From: Curtobacterium sp. 9128
GTDB lineage: Bacteria; Actinomycetota; Actinomycetes; Actinomycetales; Microbacteriaceae
Direction of reading: 5' to 3'
Assembly: GCF_900086645.1 (NCBI RefSeq)
Contig: NZ_LT576451.1
Span: 1,550,001 to 1,614,000, forward strand
Length of the DNA: 64,000 nt
Of this stretch, positions 35,124 through 43,070 are shown one piece after another. The position numbers were made by a program, and so were the translations under genes. Every line of letters begins with the position of its first letter. Within the stretch, counting starts at the first letter, position 1. Below the pieces are notes generated by a model. That model made no database searches. It saw only the letters and a program-made list of their open reading frames with translations, and had not been told where the DNA came from.

Positions 35124-38100
35124 GCACGACCGACACGACCGGCACGCCTGCCGCGGCCGGCACGACCGGCACGCCTGCCGCGACCGGCACGACGGTCCGC
35201 CACGGTGCCGACGCCATCGCCGACGCGCTCGGGCGACCACGTCCGACCGAACAACAGCGTGCCGTCATCGAATCGCCGCTCGCCCCCGCCCTCGTCGTCG
35301 CGGGAGCAGGCAGCGGCAAGACCGAGACCATGGCGTCGCGCGTCGTCTGGCTGCTGGCGAACGGACACGTGCGGCCGGACGAGGTCCTCGGGCTGACGTT
35401 CACGCGCAAGGCCGCCGGCGAGCTGTCGATCCGCATCAACGACCGGATCGCCGCGCTGGAGTCCGCGGGGCTGATCACCCCGGGTGACGCCTTCGAAGCG
35501 CCGACCGTGTCCACGTACAACGCCTTCGCGAACAGCGTCTTCCGCGAGAACGCGCTGCTGGTCGGCCGCGACGGCGAGTCGCAGGTCCTCACCGAGCCGT
35601 CCGCGTGGCAGCTCGCGCGACGGGTCGTCGTCGCAGCGCGGGACGACCGACTCGCCGGGCTCGACCGGAACGTCGACACGATCACCGCCGCCGTGGTGGC
35701 GCTCGCCGGCGCCGCGTCCGAGCACCTCGTCGAACCCGAGCAGCTGCGCCGGTTCGCGATCGAGTTCACGGAGCTCCTCGAGCTCCCCGGGAACCGCGGC
35801 AAGCCGTACGCAGCGATCACCGCCGCGGTCGCGTCGATCGGCGCACTCGAGCCGCTCGCCGACCTGGTCGAGGAGTTCCGCCGGCAGAAGGTCGACCGCG
35901 GGTTCGTCGAGTTCTCGGACCAGATCGCGTTGGCGCTCGCCGCAGCCGAGGCGGCACCGCGCGTCGTCACGGAGCTCCGGCAGCGGTTCCGCGTCGTGCT
36001 GCTCGACGAGTACCAGGACACCTCCGTCGTGCAGACGCGGTTCCTCGCCAGGCTGTTCCGGGAGCACGCCGTCATGGCCGTCGGGGACCCGCACCAGTCG
36101 ATCTACGGGTTCCGCGGCGCGAGTGCGGCGAACCTCGCCAGGTTCCCTCGTGACTTCGGCGGCGCCGGTGACCTCGCGCCGCGGACGTTCGCGCTGTCGA
36201 CGAGCTGGCGGAACCCGGTGGACGTGCTCGCCGGGGCGAACGCCGTGGTCTCCCCGCTGTCCGAGGCGTCCGATGTCGACGTCGAGCGGCTCTCCCCGCG
36301 TCCCGGCGCGGACTCCGGCGACGTCCGTGCCGTCTTCACCGAGACCCTGCCGGAAGAGGCCGACGCCGTCGCGGCCTGGTTCGAGGACCACCGGCGTCGC
36401 AACCCCACCGGGTCGATGGCGCTGCTGCTCCGTGCCCGCAAGGACCTCGCCGCCTTCACGGCGGCGCTCGGGCACCGGGGTGTGCCGTACCACGTGCTCG
36501 GCACCGGGGGCCTGTTGCAGCGTCCGGAGATCGTCGACCTCGTCGCGTGCCTGCGCGTGCTGCACGACCCGGCTGCCGGCAACGATCTGATCCGGCTGCT
36601 CGCCGGTGCCCGGTGGCGGGTGGGGGCTGCGGACATCGCGGCGCTGCACGGGCTGGCGCAGTGGCTGTTCAAGCGGGACCACACCCAGCAGCGCCTCGAC
36701 GACGACGTCACCGCGGCGTTCCGGGCGTCCGTCGCGGTCGGCGAGCACGGCTCGGTCGTCGACGCACTCGACTTCGTCGCCGTCGCGCCGGACGACCACG
36801 GTGCGCTCGAGGGCATCACCGAAGCCGGGCGTGCACGCATGCGTCGGCTCGGACAGCAGCTCGCGATGCTCCGGTCCCGCGCAGGTGGGGACCTCGTCGA
36901 CTTCGTCACGCTCGTCGTGCAGGAGATGCACCTGGACATCGAGGTCGCCGCGCACGAGCAGGGGAGCGGCGCGTTCCTCGACGCCTTCGTGGACGAGCTG
37001 TCCGGGTTCGTCGCCACCGACGACCGTGCCGACCTCGGGGCGTTCCTCGGCTGGATCGACGCGGCTGCCCGTCGTGACGACATGGGACCCCGGTCCGAGG
37101 AACCCGAGTCCGGCACCGTGCAGATCCTGACGATCCACGGTTCGAAGGGGCTCGAGTGGGACGCCGTCGCGGTGCCCCGGTTGGTCGAGGGCGCACTGCC
37201 GGCCCGCCCGCAGGAGGGCTCGTCCGGCTGGATCGGCTTCGGGCGGCTGCCGTACGAGTTCCGGGGCGACGCCGACGAGCTGCCGCGTCTGGCGTGGCGG
37301 GGGCACGACTCCCAGAAGGACGTCACGGTCGCGATCGACGCGTTCAAGGACGAGGTGAAGTCGCGCAACGAGGACGAAGAGCGTCGCCTGACCTACGTGG
37401 CGCTGACCCGTTCGCGGCACGAACTCCTGGTGTCGGGTTCGTTCTGGGCCGGCGGCGTGAAGCCGATGCAGCCCAGCCGGTACCTCGGGGACCTCGTCGA
37501 GGCGGGTGTGGTCGACGGCGGCGCGATCCCCGAGACGACCGTGCACGACGAGAACCCGCTCGGCGACGCCGGCGCGACCCAGCTCTGGCCGCACGTGCCG
37601 TTCGGTGCCCGCGCCGTCCGGGTCCAGGCGGCGGCGGACCGCGTCCGGAACGCGAACCCCGGTGCCGCCGGCCGGTTCGCCGCCGACATCGACCTGCTCC
37701 TCGCGGAACGTCGCGCGAGCCGCTCCGGCAAGCACCGCGTGGTGGTGCCGCACCGGGTGCCGGCGTCGGGGTTCAAGGACTACCTCACCGAGCCGGACGC
37801 GGTGGCCGAGCGGCTGCGCCGACCGATGCCGGAGCGGCCGTACCGTGCGACCCGTCTCGGCACGCTCTTCCACCAGTGGGTCGAACAGCGTGGGCATGCG
37901 GGCGGTGCGCTCGAGACGCTCGACGCGTGGGACGACGAGCTCGACATCGACCTCGACGAGTCCGCACCGGCAGACGCCGCGGTCAGCGACGACGACGCCC
38001 GACGGCTGGGGGAGTTCCAGGAGACCTTCGCCCGCTCACGGTGGGCCGGGCTCACCCCCGTCGAGGTGGAGCGCGAGATCCACATCCCGTTCCTCGGACA

Positions 38101-38377
38101 CAGCGTCGTCTGCAAGCTCGACGCCGTCTACGAGATTGACGGCCGGATCGAGGTCGTCGACTGGAAGACCGGGAAGGCACCGACGGGCAAGACCGACCTC
38201 GAACGACGACAGTTGCAGCTCGCGCTGTACCGCGTGGCGTACGCGGAGTTCACCGGGCGACCGGTGGACGAGATCGACGCGGTGTTCTACTTCGTGGCCG
38301 ACGACCTCGAGGTCCGGCCGACCGAGCTGCTCGACCGTGCCGGACTCGAACAGGCGTGGACCGCGGCCGTCGGCTGA
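35120..38377 (+). CDS. adnB: AdnB-like UvrD helicase-nuclease
   Basis: 1,085 residues. After an N-terminal Thr/Gly/Pro/Ala repeat it has an intact SF1A motor: VVAGAGSGKTETMASR near residue 60, LTFTRKAAGEL, VVLLDEYQDTS, GDPHQSIYGFRGAS, LTIHGSKGLEWD and TYVALTRSRHEL. A PD-(D/E)XK nuclease closes the protein (LGTLFHQWVEQ, KLDAVYEIDGRIEVVDWKTGKAP). By comparison with mycobacterial AdnAB this would be the principal motor subunit. It starts with GTG overlapping the adnA stop, so the two subunits are made together. A repeat-bearing convergent gap follows. Confidence 0.83.
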   Translation: MSTTDTTGTPAAAGTTGTPAATGTTVRHGADAIADALGRPRPTEQQRAVIESPLAPALVVAGAGSGKTETMASRVVWLLANGHVRPDEVLGLTFTRKAAGELSIRINDRIAALESAGLITPGDAFEAPTVSTYNAFANSVFRENALLVGRDGESQVLTEPSAWQLARRVVVAARDDRLAGLDRNVDTITAAVVALAGAASEHLVEPEQLRRFAIEFTELLELPGNRGKPYAAITAAVASIGALEPLADLVEEFRRQKVDRGFVEFSDQIALALAAAEAAPRVVTELRQRFRVVLLDEYQDTSVVQTRFLARLFREHAVMAVGDPHQSIYGFRGASAANLARFPRDFGGAGDLAPRTFALSTSWRNPVDVLAGANAVVSPLSEASDVDVERLSPRPGADSGDVRAVFTETLPEEADAVAAWFEDHRRRNPTGSMALLLRARKDLAAFTAALGHRGVPYHVLGTGGLLQRPEIVDLVACLRVLHDPAAGNDLIRLLAGARWRVGAADIAALHGLAQWLFKRDHTQQRLDDDVTAAFRASVAVGEHGSVVDALDFVAVAPDDHGALEGITEAGRARMRRLGQQLAMLRSRAGGDLVDFVTLVVQEMHLDIEVAAHEQGSGAFLDAFVDELSGFVATDDRADLGAFLGWIDAAARRDDMGPRSEEPESGTVQILTIHGSKGLEWDAVAVPRLVEGALPARPQEGSSGWIGFGRLPYEFRGDADELPRLAWRGHDSQKDVTVAIDAFKDEVKSRNEDEERRLTYVALTRSRHELLVSGSFWAGGVKPMQPSRYLGDLVEAGVVDGGAIPETTVHDENPLGDAGATQLWPHVPFGARAVRVQAAADRVRNANPGAAGRFAADIDLLLAERRASRSGKHRVVVPHRVPASGFKDYLTEPDAVAERLRRPMPERPYRATRLGTLFHQWVEQRGHAGGALETLDAWDDELDIDLDESAPADAAVSDDDARRLGEFQETFARSRWAGLTPVEVEREIHIPFLGHSVVCKLDAVYEIDGRIEVVDWKTGKAPTGKTDLERRQLQLALYRVAYAEFTGRPVDEIDAVFYFVADDLEVRPTELLDRAGLEQAWTAAVG

Positions 38378-38539
38378 GCGGGCTGCCGGCCGCGCACTCC
38401 CGCCGACCGGTCGGGAATCGTCGTTGGGAGGCGCACCGGACGACGGAACGTGACCACTCGGCGAACGTGAGCGGTGTGTTGTGACCGGTCGGAGCCTCCC
38501 GGTCGGAGGCTCCCGGTGAGCGCCGCGGCTCAGCCGGCG
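38378..38539. repeat. Convergent gap with repeat F words and palindrome A variant
   Basis: ACGTGACCACTCG, ACGTGAGCGGT and GTTGTGACCGG lie at 38448-38488, related to the words at 25684-25770. The small inverted pair GGAGCCTCC and GGAGGCTCC (38491-38513) is a shortened palindrome A. No gene. Confidence 0.7.
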
Positions 38540-39538
38540 TCAGCCGTGCCGACGCTCGGTCGACGACAACAGCTGCTCGACCTCGCCGATCTCCATCGTC
38601 TCCGGGGAGACCGACTGCAGCGGTGTGGAAGTCGGCGCGTGCACGGCGTCGACCAGCCGGTGCATCATCGCGACCGCGTCGTCGACCACTTCGGTGCTCT
38701 TCGCCTGGACACCGTGCAGCAACCACTGCGCGGTCTCGAGCTCGTGGTACACCCTGGCGCGCTGGGCGAGCTGCCGGTCGCGGCCGCCGCCGTTCGCCTC
38801 GTACGCGCTGAGGACCGTGTCGAACGCCTCGCGCCGTCCGGCCAGCACCCACGCCAGGTCCTTCGCCGGGTCGCCGAGCCGGAGCTCGCCCCAGCCGAGG
38901 ACCCCGGAAACGGCGTCGCCCTCGACGAGGAGCGCGTCGACCCCGAAGGCGCCGTGCACGACGGTGGGCGTGAACTGCCAGAGCTGTTGGTCGCGGGCTG
39001 CGCCCTCCCACCGCTCCTGCAGTGCGGCCGGGACCAGCTTGGTCGCCACCGCACGGTCCATCACGGACACCGCGGAACGGAGGATCTCGAACGGGGTGAG
39101 GGACGGCAGACCGGCGTCCGTCACGAAGCTCGTCGGCAGCACGTGCACGGCGGCGATGGACCGGCCGATGCTGGTCGCCAGCTCCGGCCGCTCCGCGAGT
39201 GCGCGGAGCGCGGGGTGCGCCCCCGGGACGTAGGTGGTCACGATGGCACGCGTGGACCCGATCGGCGCCTGACCCCGGTACTCGGGGACGGCGAACGGGA
39301 GGCGCGACCTGATCCCGGCGCTCAGCGCCCGGATCGCGAGGAGGTCGGCTGACTGCCGTGCCTCCGCGCGCTGGTTGCGGGGTCGCCGGATGGCCGACTC
39401 GGCCCCGTCGGCGTCCCGGAGGACCGCCGACTCGTAGTCCCCGGACGCGATGGAACCGAGGGTGCGCGTGCCCGTGACCACGAGTCCGGGAACGGCCGTC
39501 GTCGCCAACGCCGCTAGAGTGAACTGGGATCCCGCCAT
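38540..39538 (-). CDS. APH-fold phosphotransferase-like protein, probably inactive
   Basis: 332 residues with the aminoglycoside/macrolide phosphotransferase fold: an N-terminal lobe with AIRRPRNQRAEARQSADLLA, then IVTTYVPGAHPAL and a helical C-lobe. The catalytic loop HGDxxxxN reads HGAFGVDA, and the later metal-binding IDWxD-type motif reads LGWGEL, so the catalytic Asp, the Asn and the metal Asp all appear replaced. GDPAKDLAWVL is kept. It may be a pseudokinase or bind a ligand. ATG 39538 lies 7 nt after TACCCT. It is divergent from nudC. Antibiotic resistance should not be inferred. Confidence 0.75.
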   Translation of the reverse strand: MAGSQFTLAALATTAVPGLVVTGTRTLGSIASGDYESAVLRDADGAESAIRRPRNQRAEARQSADLLAIRALSAGIRSRLPFAVPEYRGQAPIGSTRAIVTTYVPGAHPALRALAERPELATSIGRSIAAVHVLPTSFVTDAGLPSLTPFEILRSAVSVMDRAVATKLVPAALQERWEGAARDQQLWQFTPTVVHGAFGVDALLVEGDAVSGVLGWGELRLGDPAKDLAWVLAGRREAFDTVLSAYEANGGGRDRQLAQRARVYHELETAQWLLHGVQAKSTEVVDDAVAMMHRLVDAVHAPTSTPLQSVSPETMEIGEVEQLLSSTERRHG

Positions 39539-39545
39539 GCCCCTC

Positions 39546-39551
39546 AGGGTA
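39546..39551 (-). promoter_or_regulatory. -10 TACCCT, leaderless promoter of APH-like gene
   Basis: Seven nt precede ATG 39538 on the minus strand. Confidence 0.5.
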
Positions 39552-39625
39552 GGTCCGCATGCGCCGCGAACGACGTTCGCCACGCTGACCCGGTCCCGAC
39601 ACGACACCGATCTGAGGAGTCCCAC

Positions 39626-40561
39626 GTGACCGTGGAGTTCGCCGCCCGGCTTCCGCTCTCCCGCAACGAACTCGACCGCGACGCGGAGTTCCGGACCACC
39701 GACGACCTCGAGCGCTCGCTCCGGGACGACTCGGAGACCCGCTTCCTCCCGGTCCACGGCGGTGCGATGCTGCGTCTGCCGTCCGGCTCGCTGCGCTTCG
39801 TGGGCGCGGCCGAGGTGCCCGACGACGCGCCGGTGATCTACCTGGGGCGGTCGGTGCGCGACGCTGACGACGCCCCGTCCGGCACGCGCTTCGCAGCCGC
39901 GCTGGTCGACGACGACGCCTCCCGACGGATCGAGCCGGACGCCGACGCGTGGGAGAGCCTGCGGATGTTCGGTACCGAGCTCTCGCCGCGCGACCAGGGC
40001 CTCGCGGTCGAGGCCGTCGCGATGGCGAACTGGCACGCGGTCCACGGGTTCTCGCCCCGGACCGGTTCGGCGACCGAGGTGGTGACCGGCGGCTGGGTGC
40101 GCCGCGACCCCGAGGGACACGAGCACTTCCCGCGCACCGACGCCGCGATCATCGTCGGCGTCACCGACGGCGACGATCGCATCCTGCTCGGCTCGAACGC
40201 CGCGTGGGACCAGGACCGCTACTCGCTGCTCGCCGGGTTCGTCGAGCCGGGGGAGTCGCTCGAGGACGCCGTCCGCCGCGAGGTCTGGGAGGAGTCAGGC
40301 GTGCGGGTCGAGGAGCCGGAGTACCTCGGGTCGCAGCCGTGGCCGTTCCCCGCGTCGTTGATGGTCGGGTTCCGAGCGAAGGCGGTCGATGGCGACCCCT
40401 CCACCGCACGGCCGGACGGGGTCGAGATCCTCGACGTCCGGTGGTTCTCGCGCGACGAGATCCGGGAGCGTGCCGGGGACACCCTCCTGCTCCCGGGCAG
40501 GACGTCGATCGCCCGAGCGATCATCGAGGAGTGGTACGGCGGCCCGCTGGACCTGCCGTGA
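39626..40561 (+). CDS. nudC: NAD(H) pyrophosphatase NudC without zinc-ribbon cysteines
   Basis: 311 residues. The Nudix box is complete (GFVEPGESLEDAVRREVWEE and on), followed by the NudC hallmark SQPWPFPASLM. The enzyme hydrolyses NAD(H) to NMN(H) and AMP and can remove NAD caps from RNA. In the usual zinc-ribbon position, FSPRTGSATEVVTGGWVRRD replaces the expected FCxxCG...C pattern, and the whole protein has no cysteine. GAGGAG lies 7 nt before GTG 39626. The stop overlaps the helicase start (GTGA). The nudC-uvrD2 pairing also exists in mycobacteria (Rv3199c-Rv3198c, from memory). Confidence 0.9.
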   Translation: MTVEFAARLPLSRNELDRDAEFRTTDDLERSLRDDSETRFLPVHGGAMLRLPSGSLRFVGAAEVPDDAPVIYLGRSVRDADDAPSGTRFAAALVDDDASRRIEPDADAWESLRMFGTELSPRDQGLAVEAVAMANWHAVHGFSPRTGSATEVVTGGWVRRDPEGHEHFPRTDAAIIVGVTDGDDRILLGSNAAWDQDRYSLLAGFVEPGESLEDAVRREVWEESGVRVEEPEYLGSQPWPFPASLMVGFRAKAVDGDPSTARPDGVEILDVRWFSRDEIRERAGDTLLLPGRTSIARAIIEEWYGGPLDLP

Positions 40562-42279
40562 ACCCTGCCTCGTCTCCGGAGGCGCTGCTCGCCGCGCTCG
40601 ACGCCGAACAGCGCACCGTCGCGACGACGCTCCTCGGCCCCGTCGCCGTCCTCGCCGGCGCGGGCACCGGCAAGACCCGCGCGATCACGCACCGCATCGC
40701 GTACGGGGTCGCGACCGGCACGTACTCGCCCGCGCACGTCCTCGCGCTGACCTTCACCACCCGGGCGGCGGGTGAACTCCGTTCCCGGTTGCGTGCGCTC
40801 GGCGCCGGCGCCGTGCAAGCCCGCACGTTCCACGCCGCGGCGATGTCGCAGCTCAGCTACTTCTGGCCGGACACCGTCGGCGGTCACGCGCCGCGGATCG
40901 TGGAGTCGAAGGCGCGGATGATCGCGCACGCCGCGGACACGGTCGGGATGAGCGTCGACAAGCCGGTGCTCCGCGACCTTGCCGCCGAGGTCGAGTGGCG
41001 GAAGGTGCAGCGGCTCACCCTCGAGGAGTACGAGGCAGCCGCCGCCGAACGGGTCATGCCCCGCGAAACGAGCCCCGCGCGGGTGATCGACCTGATGCGC
41101 GCGTACGAGCGGCTGAAGGACGACCGTCGGCAGCTCGACTTCGAGGACGTCCTGCTGGCGACGCTCGGCATGGTCGAGACCGAGCCCCGGGTGGCGAGCT
41201 ACGTCCGGCAGCAGTACCGGTTCTTCGTGGTCGACGAGTACCAGGACGTCTCGCCCGTGCAGCACGACCTGCTCAAGGCATGGCTCGGCGACCGCCAGGA
41301 CCTGTGCGTCGTCGGCGACGCCAGCCAGACCATCTACTCGTTCGCCGGGGCGTCGAGTCGCTACCTGCTCGGGTTCGGATCGGAGTTCCCCCGGGGATCG
41401 GTGCTGCGGCTCGAGCGGAACTACCGGTCCACCCGAGCGGTCGTCGCCGCGGCGAACACGGTGATGCGTGGTCAGGCGGGTGCGCTCGAACTCGTCGCGC
41501 AGACCACCGACCAGGGACCGGAACCCGTCGTCGTGCCGTGTGTGCACGACGGCGACGAGGCGCAGACCATCGCCAGACGGATCACCGACCTGGTCGCCGG
41601 GGGCGCGACGTACGGCGACTGCGCCGTGCTGTTCCGTGTCGGCGCGCAGTCGGCGGCGCTCGAGGCCGCGCTCGGCCGCGCGGGGATCCCGTACCGGGTG
41701 CAGGGCGGGACGCGCTTCTTCGACCGTCCCGAGGTCAAGCTCGCGGTGCACCACATGCGCGGCGAGGCCATCCGGCAGACCGACGACGAGCTCACCCGCC
41801 GGGTCGGGCTCGTGCTGCAGGTCAGCGGGTGGACGCCGACCGCACCGGAGGGCACCGGAGCGGTCCGCGAACAGTGGGAGGCGCTGCAGGCGATCATGGG
41901 CCTCGCCGAGGGCGCCCCGGCCGGCACGACCATGCAGCAGTTCACCCAGGACCTGGTCGACCGCGCGGCGACCCACCACGAGCCAGAGCTCGACGCCGTC
42001 ACGCTCGCGACCCTGCACTCCTCGAAGGGCCTCGAGTGGCCGAACGTGGTGATCGCCGGCGTCGCCGAGGGGCTGCTGCCGATCTCGCACGCGACGACCG
42101 ACGACGAGGTGGACGAGGAACGCCGGCTCTTCTACGTCGGACTCACCCGCGCTCGCCGCACCGTCACGGTCACGTGGTCACGACAGGGGTCCACCCGCGG
42201 CGGCGCGCGGGCGCCGAGCCGGTTCCTGGCAGCGCTCGACACGCGCAGCGGGGATGCGGCCGCACCTGCCGCCGACTGA
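40558..42279 (+). CDS. UvrD2-like ATP-dependent DNA helicase
   Basis: 573-residue SF1A 3'-5' helicase. Motifs in order: LAGAGTGKTRAITHR, LTFTTRAAGELRSR, FFVVDEYQDVSPVQ, GDASQTIYSFAGAS, RLERNYRST, LATLHSSKGLEWPNV and LFYVGLTRARRTV. Unlike mycobacterial UvrD2 (about 700 aa) it has no C-terminal HRDC domain and stops soon after motif VI with an Ala/Asp tail. GTG 40558 overlaps the nudC stop. Its last 110 bp overlap the convergent ThiF-like gene, whose second cysteine pair is encoded antisense to this helicase's tail. Confidence 0.88.
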   Translation: MNPASSPEALLAALDAEQRTVATTLLGPVAVLAGAGTGKTRAITHRIAYGVATGTYSPAHVLALTFTTRAAGELRSRLRALGAGAVQARTFHAAAMSQLSYFWPDTVGGHAPRIVESKARMIAHAADTVGMSVDKPVLRDLAAEVEWRKVQRLTLEEYEAAAAERVMPRETSPARVIDLMRAYERLKDDRRQLDFEDVLLATLGMVETEPRVASYVRQQYRFFVVDEYQDVSPVQHDLLKAWLGDRQDLCVVGDASQTIYSFAGASSRYLLGFGSEFPRGSVLRLERNYRSTRAVVAAANTVMRGQAGALELVAQTTDQGPEPVVVPCVHDGDEAQTIARRITDLVAGGATYGDCAVLFRVGAQSAALEAALGRAGIPYRVQGGTRFFDRPEVKLAVHHMRGEAIRQTDDELTRRVGLVLQVSGWTPTAPEGTGAVREQWEALQAIMGLAEGAPAGTTMQQFTQDLVDRAATHHEPELDAVTLATLHSSKGLEWPNVVIAGVAEGLLPISHATTDDEVDEERRLFYVGLTRARRTVTVTWSRQGSTRGGARAPSRFLAALDTRSGDAAAPAAD

Positions 42280-43027
42280 CCGACAGGTCGTCGCGCTCGA
42301 AGACGAGTTGCTCGTCGTCGGGACGCACCGTGGTCCCCGGCAGGTGCTCGAGGACCATGCGGGTGACCGCTGCCGCGACCGCAGCGGCACGGTAGGGCGA
42401 AAGCGGTGCGGCCGGGCGGCCCCAGACCTGCGCGGCGATCGCCGGCCACGCGGGGTCGTCGTCGACGTGTGCGTACTCGATGCACTGCAGGCACGGTCCG
42501 GTACCGGGGACCACGAGCGGTCCGATCCGGATGCGGCCGTCACCGACGACGACGGGGACGTGCGGCGTCCCACGGCGGGTCCACGCCGACCGCAGCGCGG
42601 GGTCGACCACGTGCTCGGCGACGACGACGGCCATCGACGGCTCGGGATCCGGCAGCTCGACCGGACCGCCGCGCGGGGCAACGGTCCGGACCACGGTCAC
42701 ACCGTCACCCGTGAGGAAGTCGTCGACGATCCCGGCGAGGTCGGCGGCGCCGTGCACCTCCACCCGGGCGAGCGGTTCGGGGAGCATGTCGAGCACGGCA
42801 GGGGACGCCGCGCCGAGCACCCGCGCAGCGACCTCCGGTCGGCACCCGACGCTCGCGGCGACGCCGGACAGGGCGTCCCGCCCGGTCTCACGGCGGAGGG
42901 TGCACAGGAATCGTTCTTCCGCCGTGGTGGGGACGGCGACCACGGCGCGTGGCGGATCGACGCCGAGCTGGACGGTCGTCGGGTCGCGCCAGACGAACTC
43001 GAGGGTCGGATCGATGCGGATGCCCAT
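42170..43027 (-). CDS. ThiF/TOMM-leader-binding-like protein of unknown function
   Basis: 285 residues. The N-terminal part (LCTLRRETGRDALSGVAASVGCRPEVAARVLG) resembles the winged-helix/RRE region of cyclodehydratase-associated E1-like proteins. The middle has a shortened Rossmann-like segment (MAVVVAEHVVDPALRSAW and HVPVVVGDGRIRIGPLVVP). Two cysteine pairs, C179/C182 in GPCLQC and C261/C263 in HPRCAC, could bind zinc as in the TOMM family. The ATP-binding part of true ThiF is not evident, and no precursor peptide or dehydrogenase is nearby. ATG 43027 is used with GGTGGGG upstream. It follows the zincin gene by 43 bp. Confidence 0.6.
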   Translation of the reverse strand: MGIRIDPTLEFVWRDPTTVQLGVDPPRAVVAVPTTAEERFLCTLRRETGRDALSGVAASVGCRPEVAARVLGAASPAVLDMLPEPLARVEVHGAADLAGIVDDFLTGDGVTVVRTVAPRGGPVELPDPEPSMAVVVAEHVVDPALRSAWTRRGTPHVPVVVGDGRIRIGPLVVPGTGPCLQCIEYAHVDDDPAWPAIAAQVWGRPAAPLSPYRAAAVAAAVTRMVLEHLPGTTVRPDDEQLVFERDDLSVSRRQVRPHPRCACRALPGTGSAPARRRGWTPVVTT

Positions 43028-43070
43028 GGCCCCACCGTGCCGGACGTGCCGGCACCGGTGGGAGCCGTCG

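Noticed and set aside
34940..37897. 985-codon minus-strand open frame opposite adnB
   Set aside because: High-GC antisense shadow: no start context and no recognisable domain, while the plus strand carries complete helicase motifs.
38540..39538. Antibiotic phosphotransferase resistance gene
   Set aside because: Catalytic-loop and metal residues are missing, so activity is doubtful.
42170..43027. RiPP/TOMM biosynthetic gene cluster
   Set aside because: Only the leader-binding-like protein is present; no YcaO, dehydrogenase or precursor peptide is visible.
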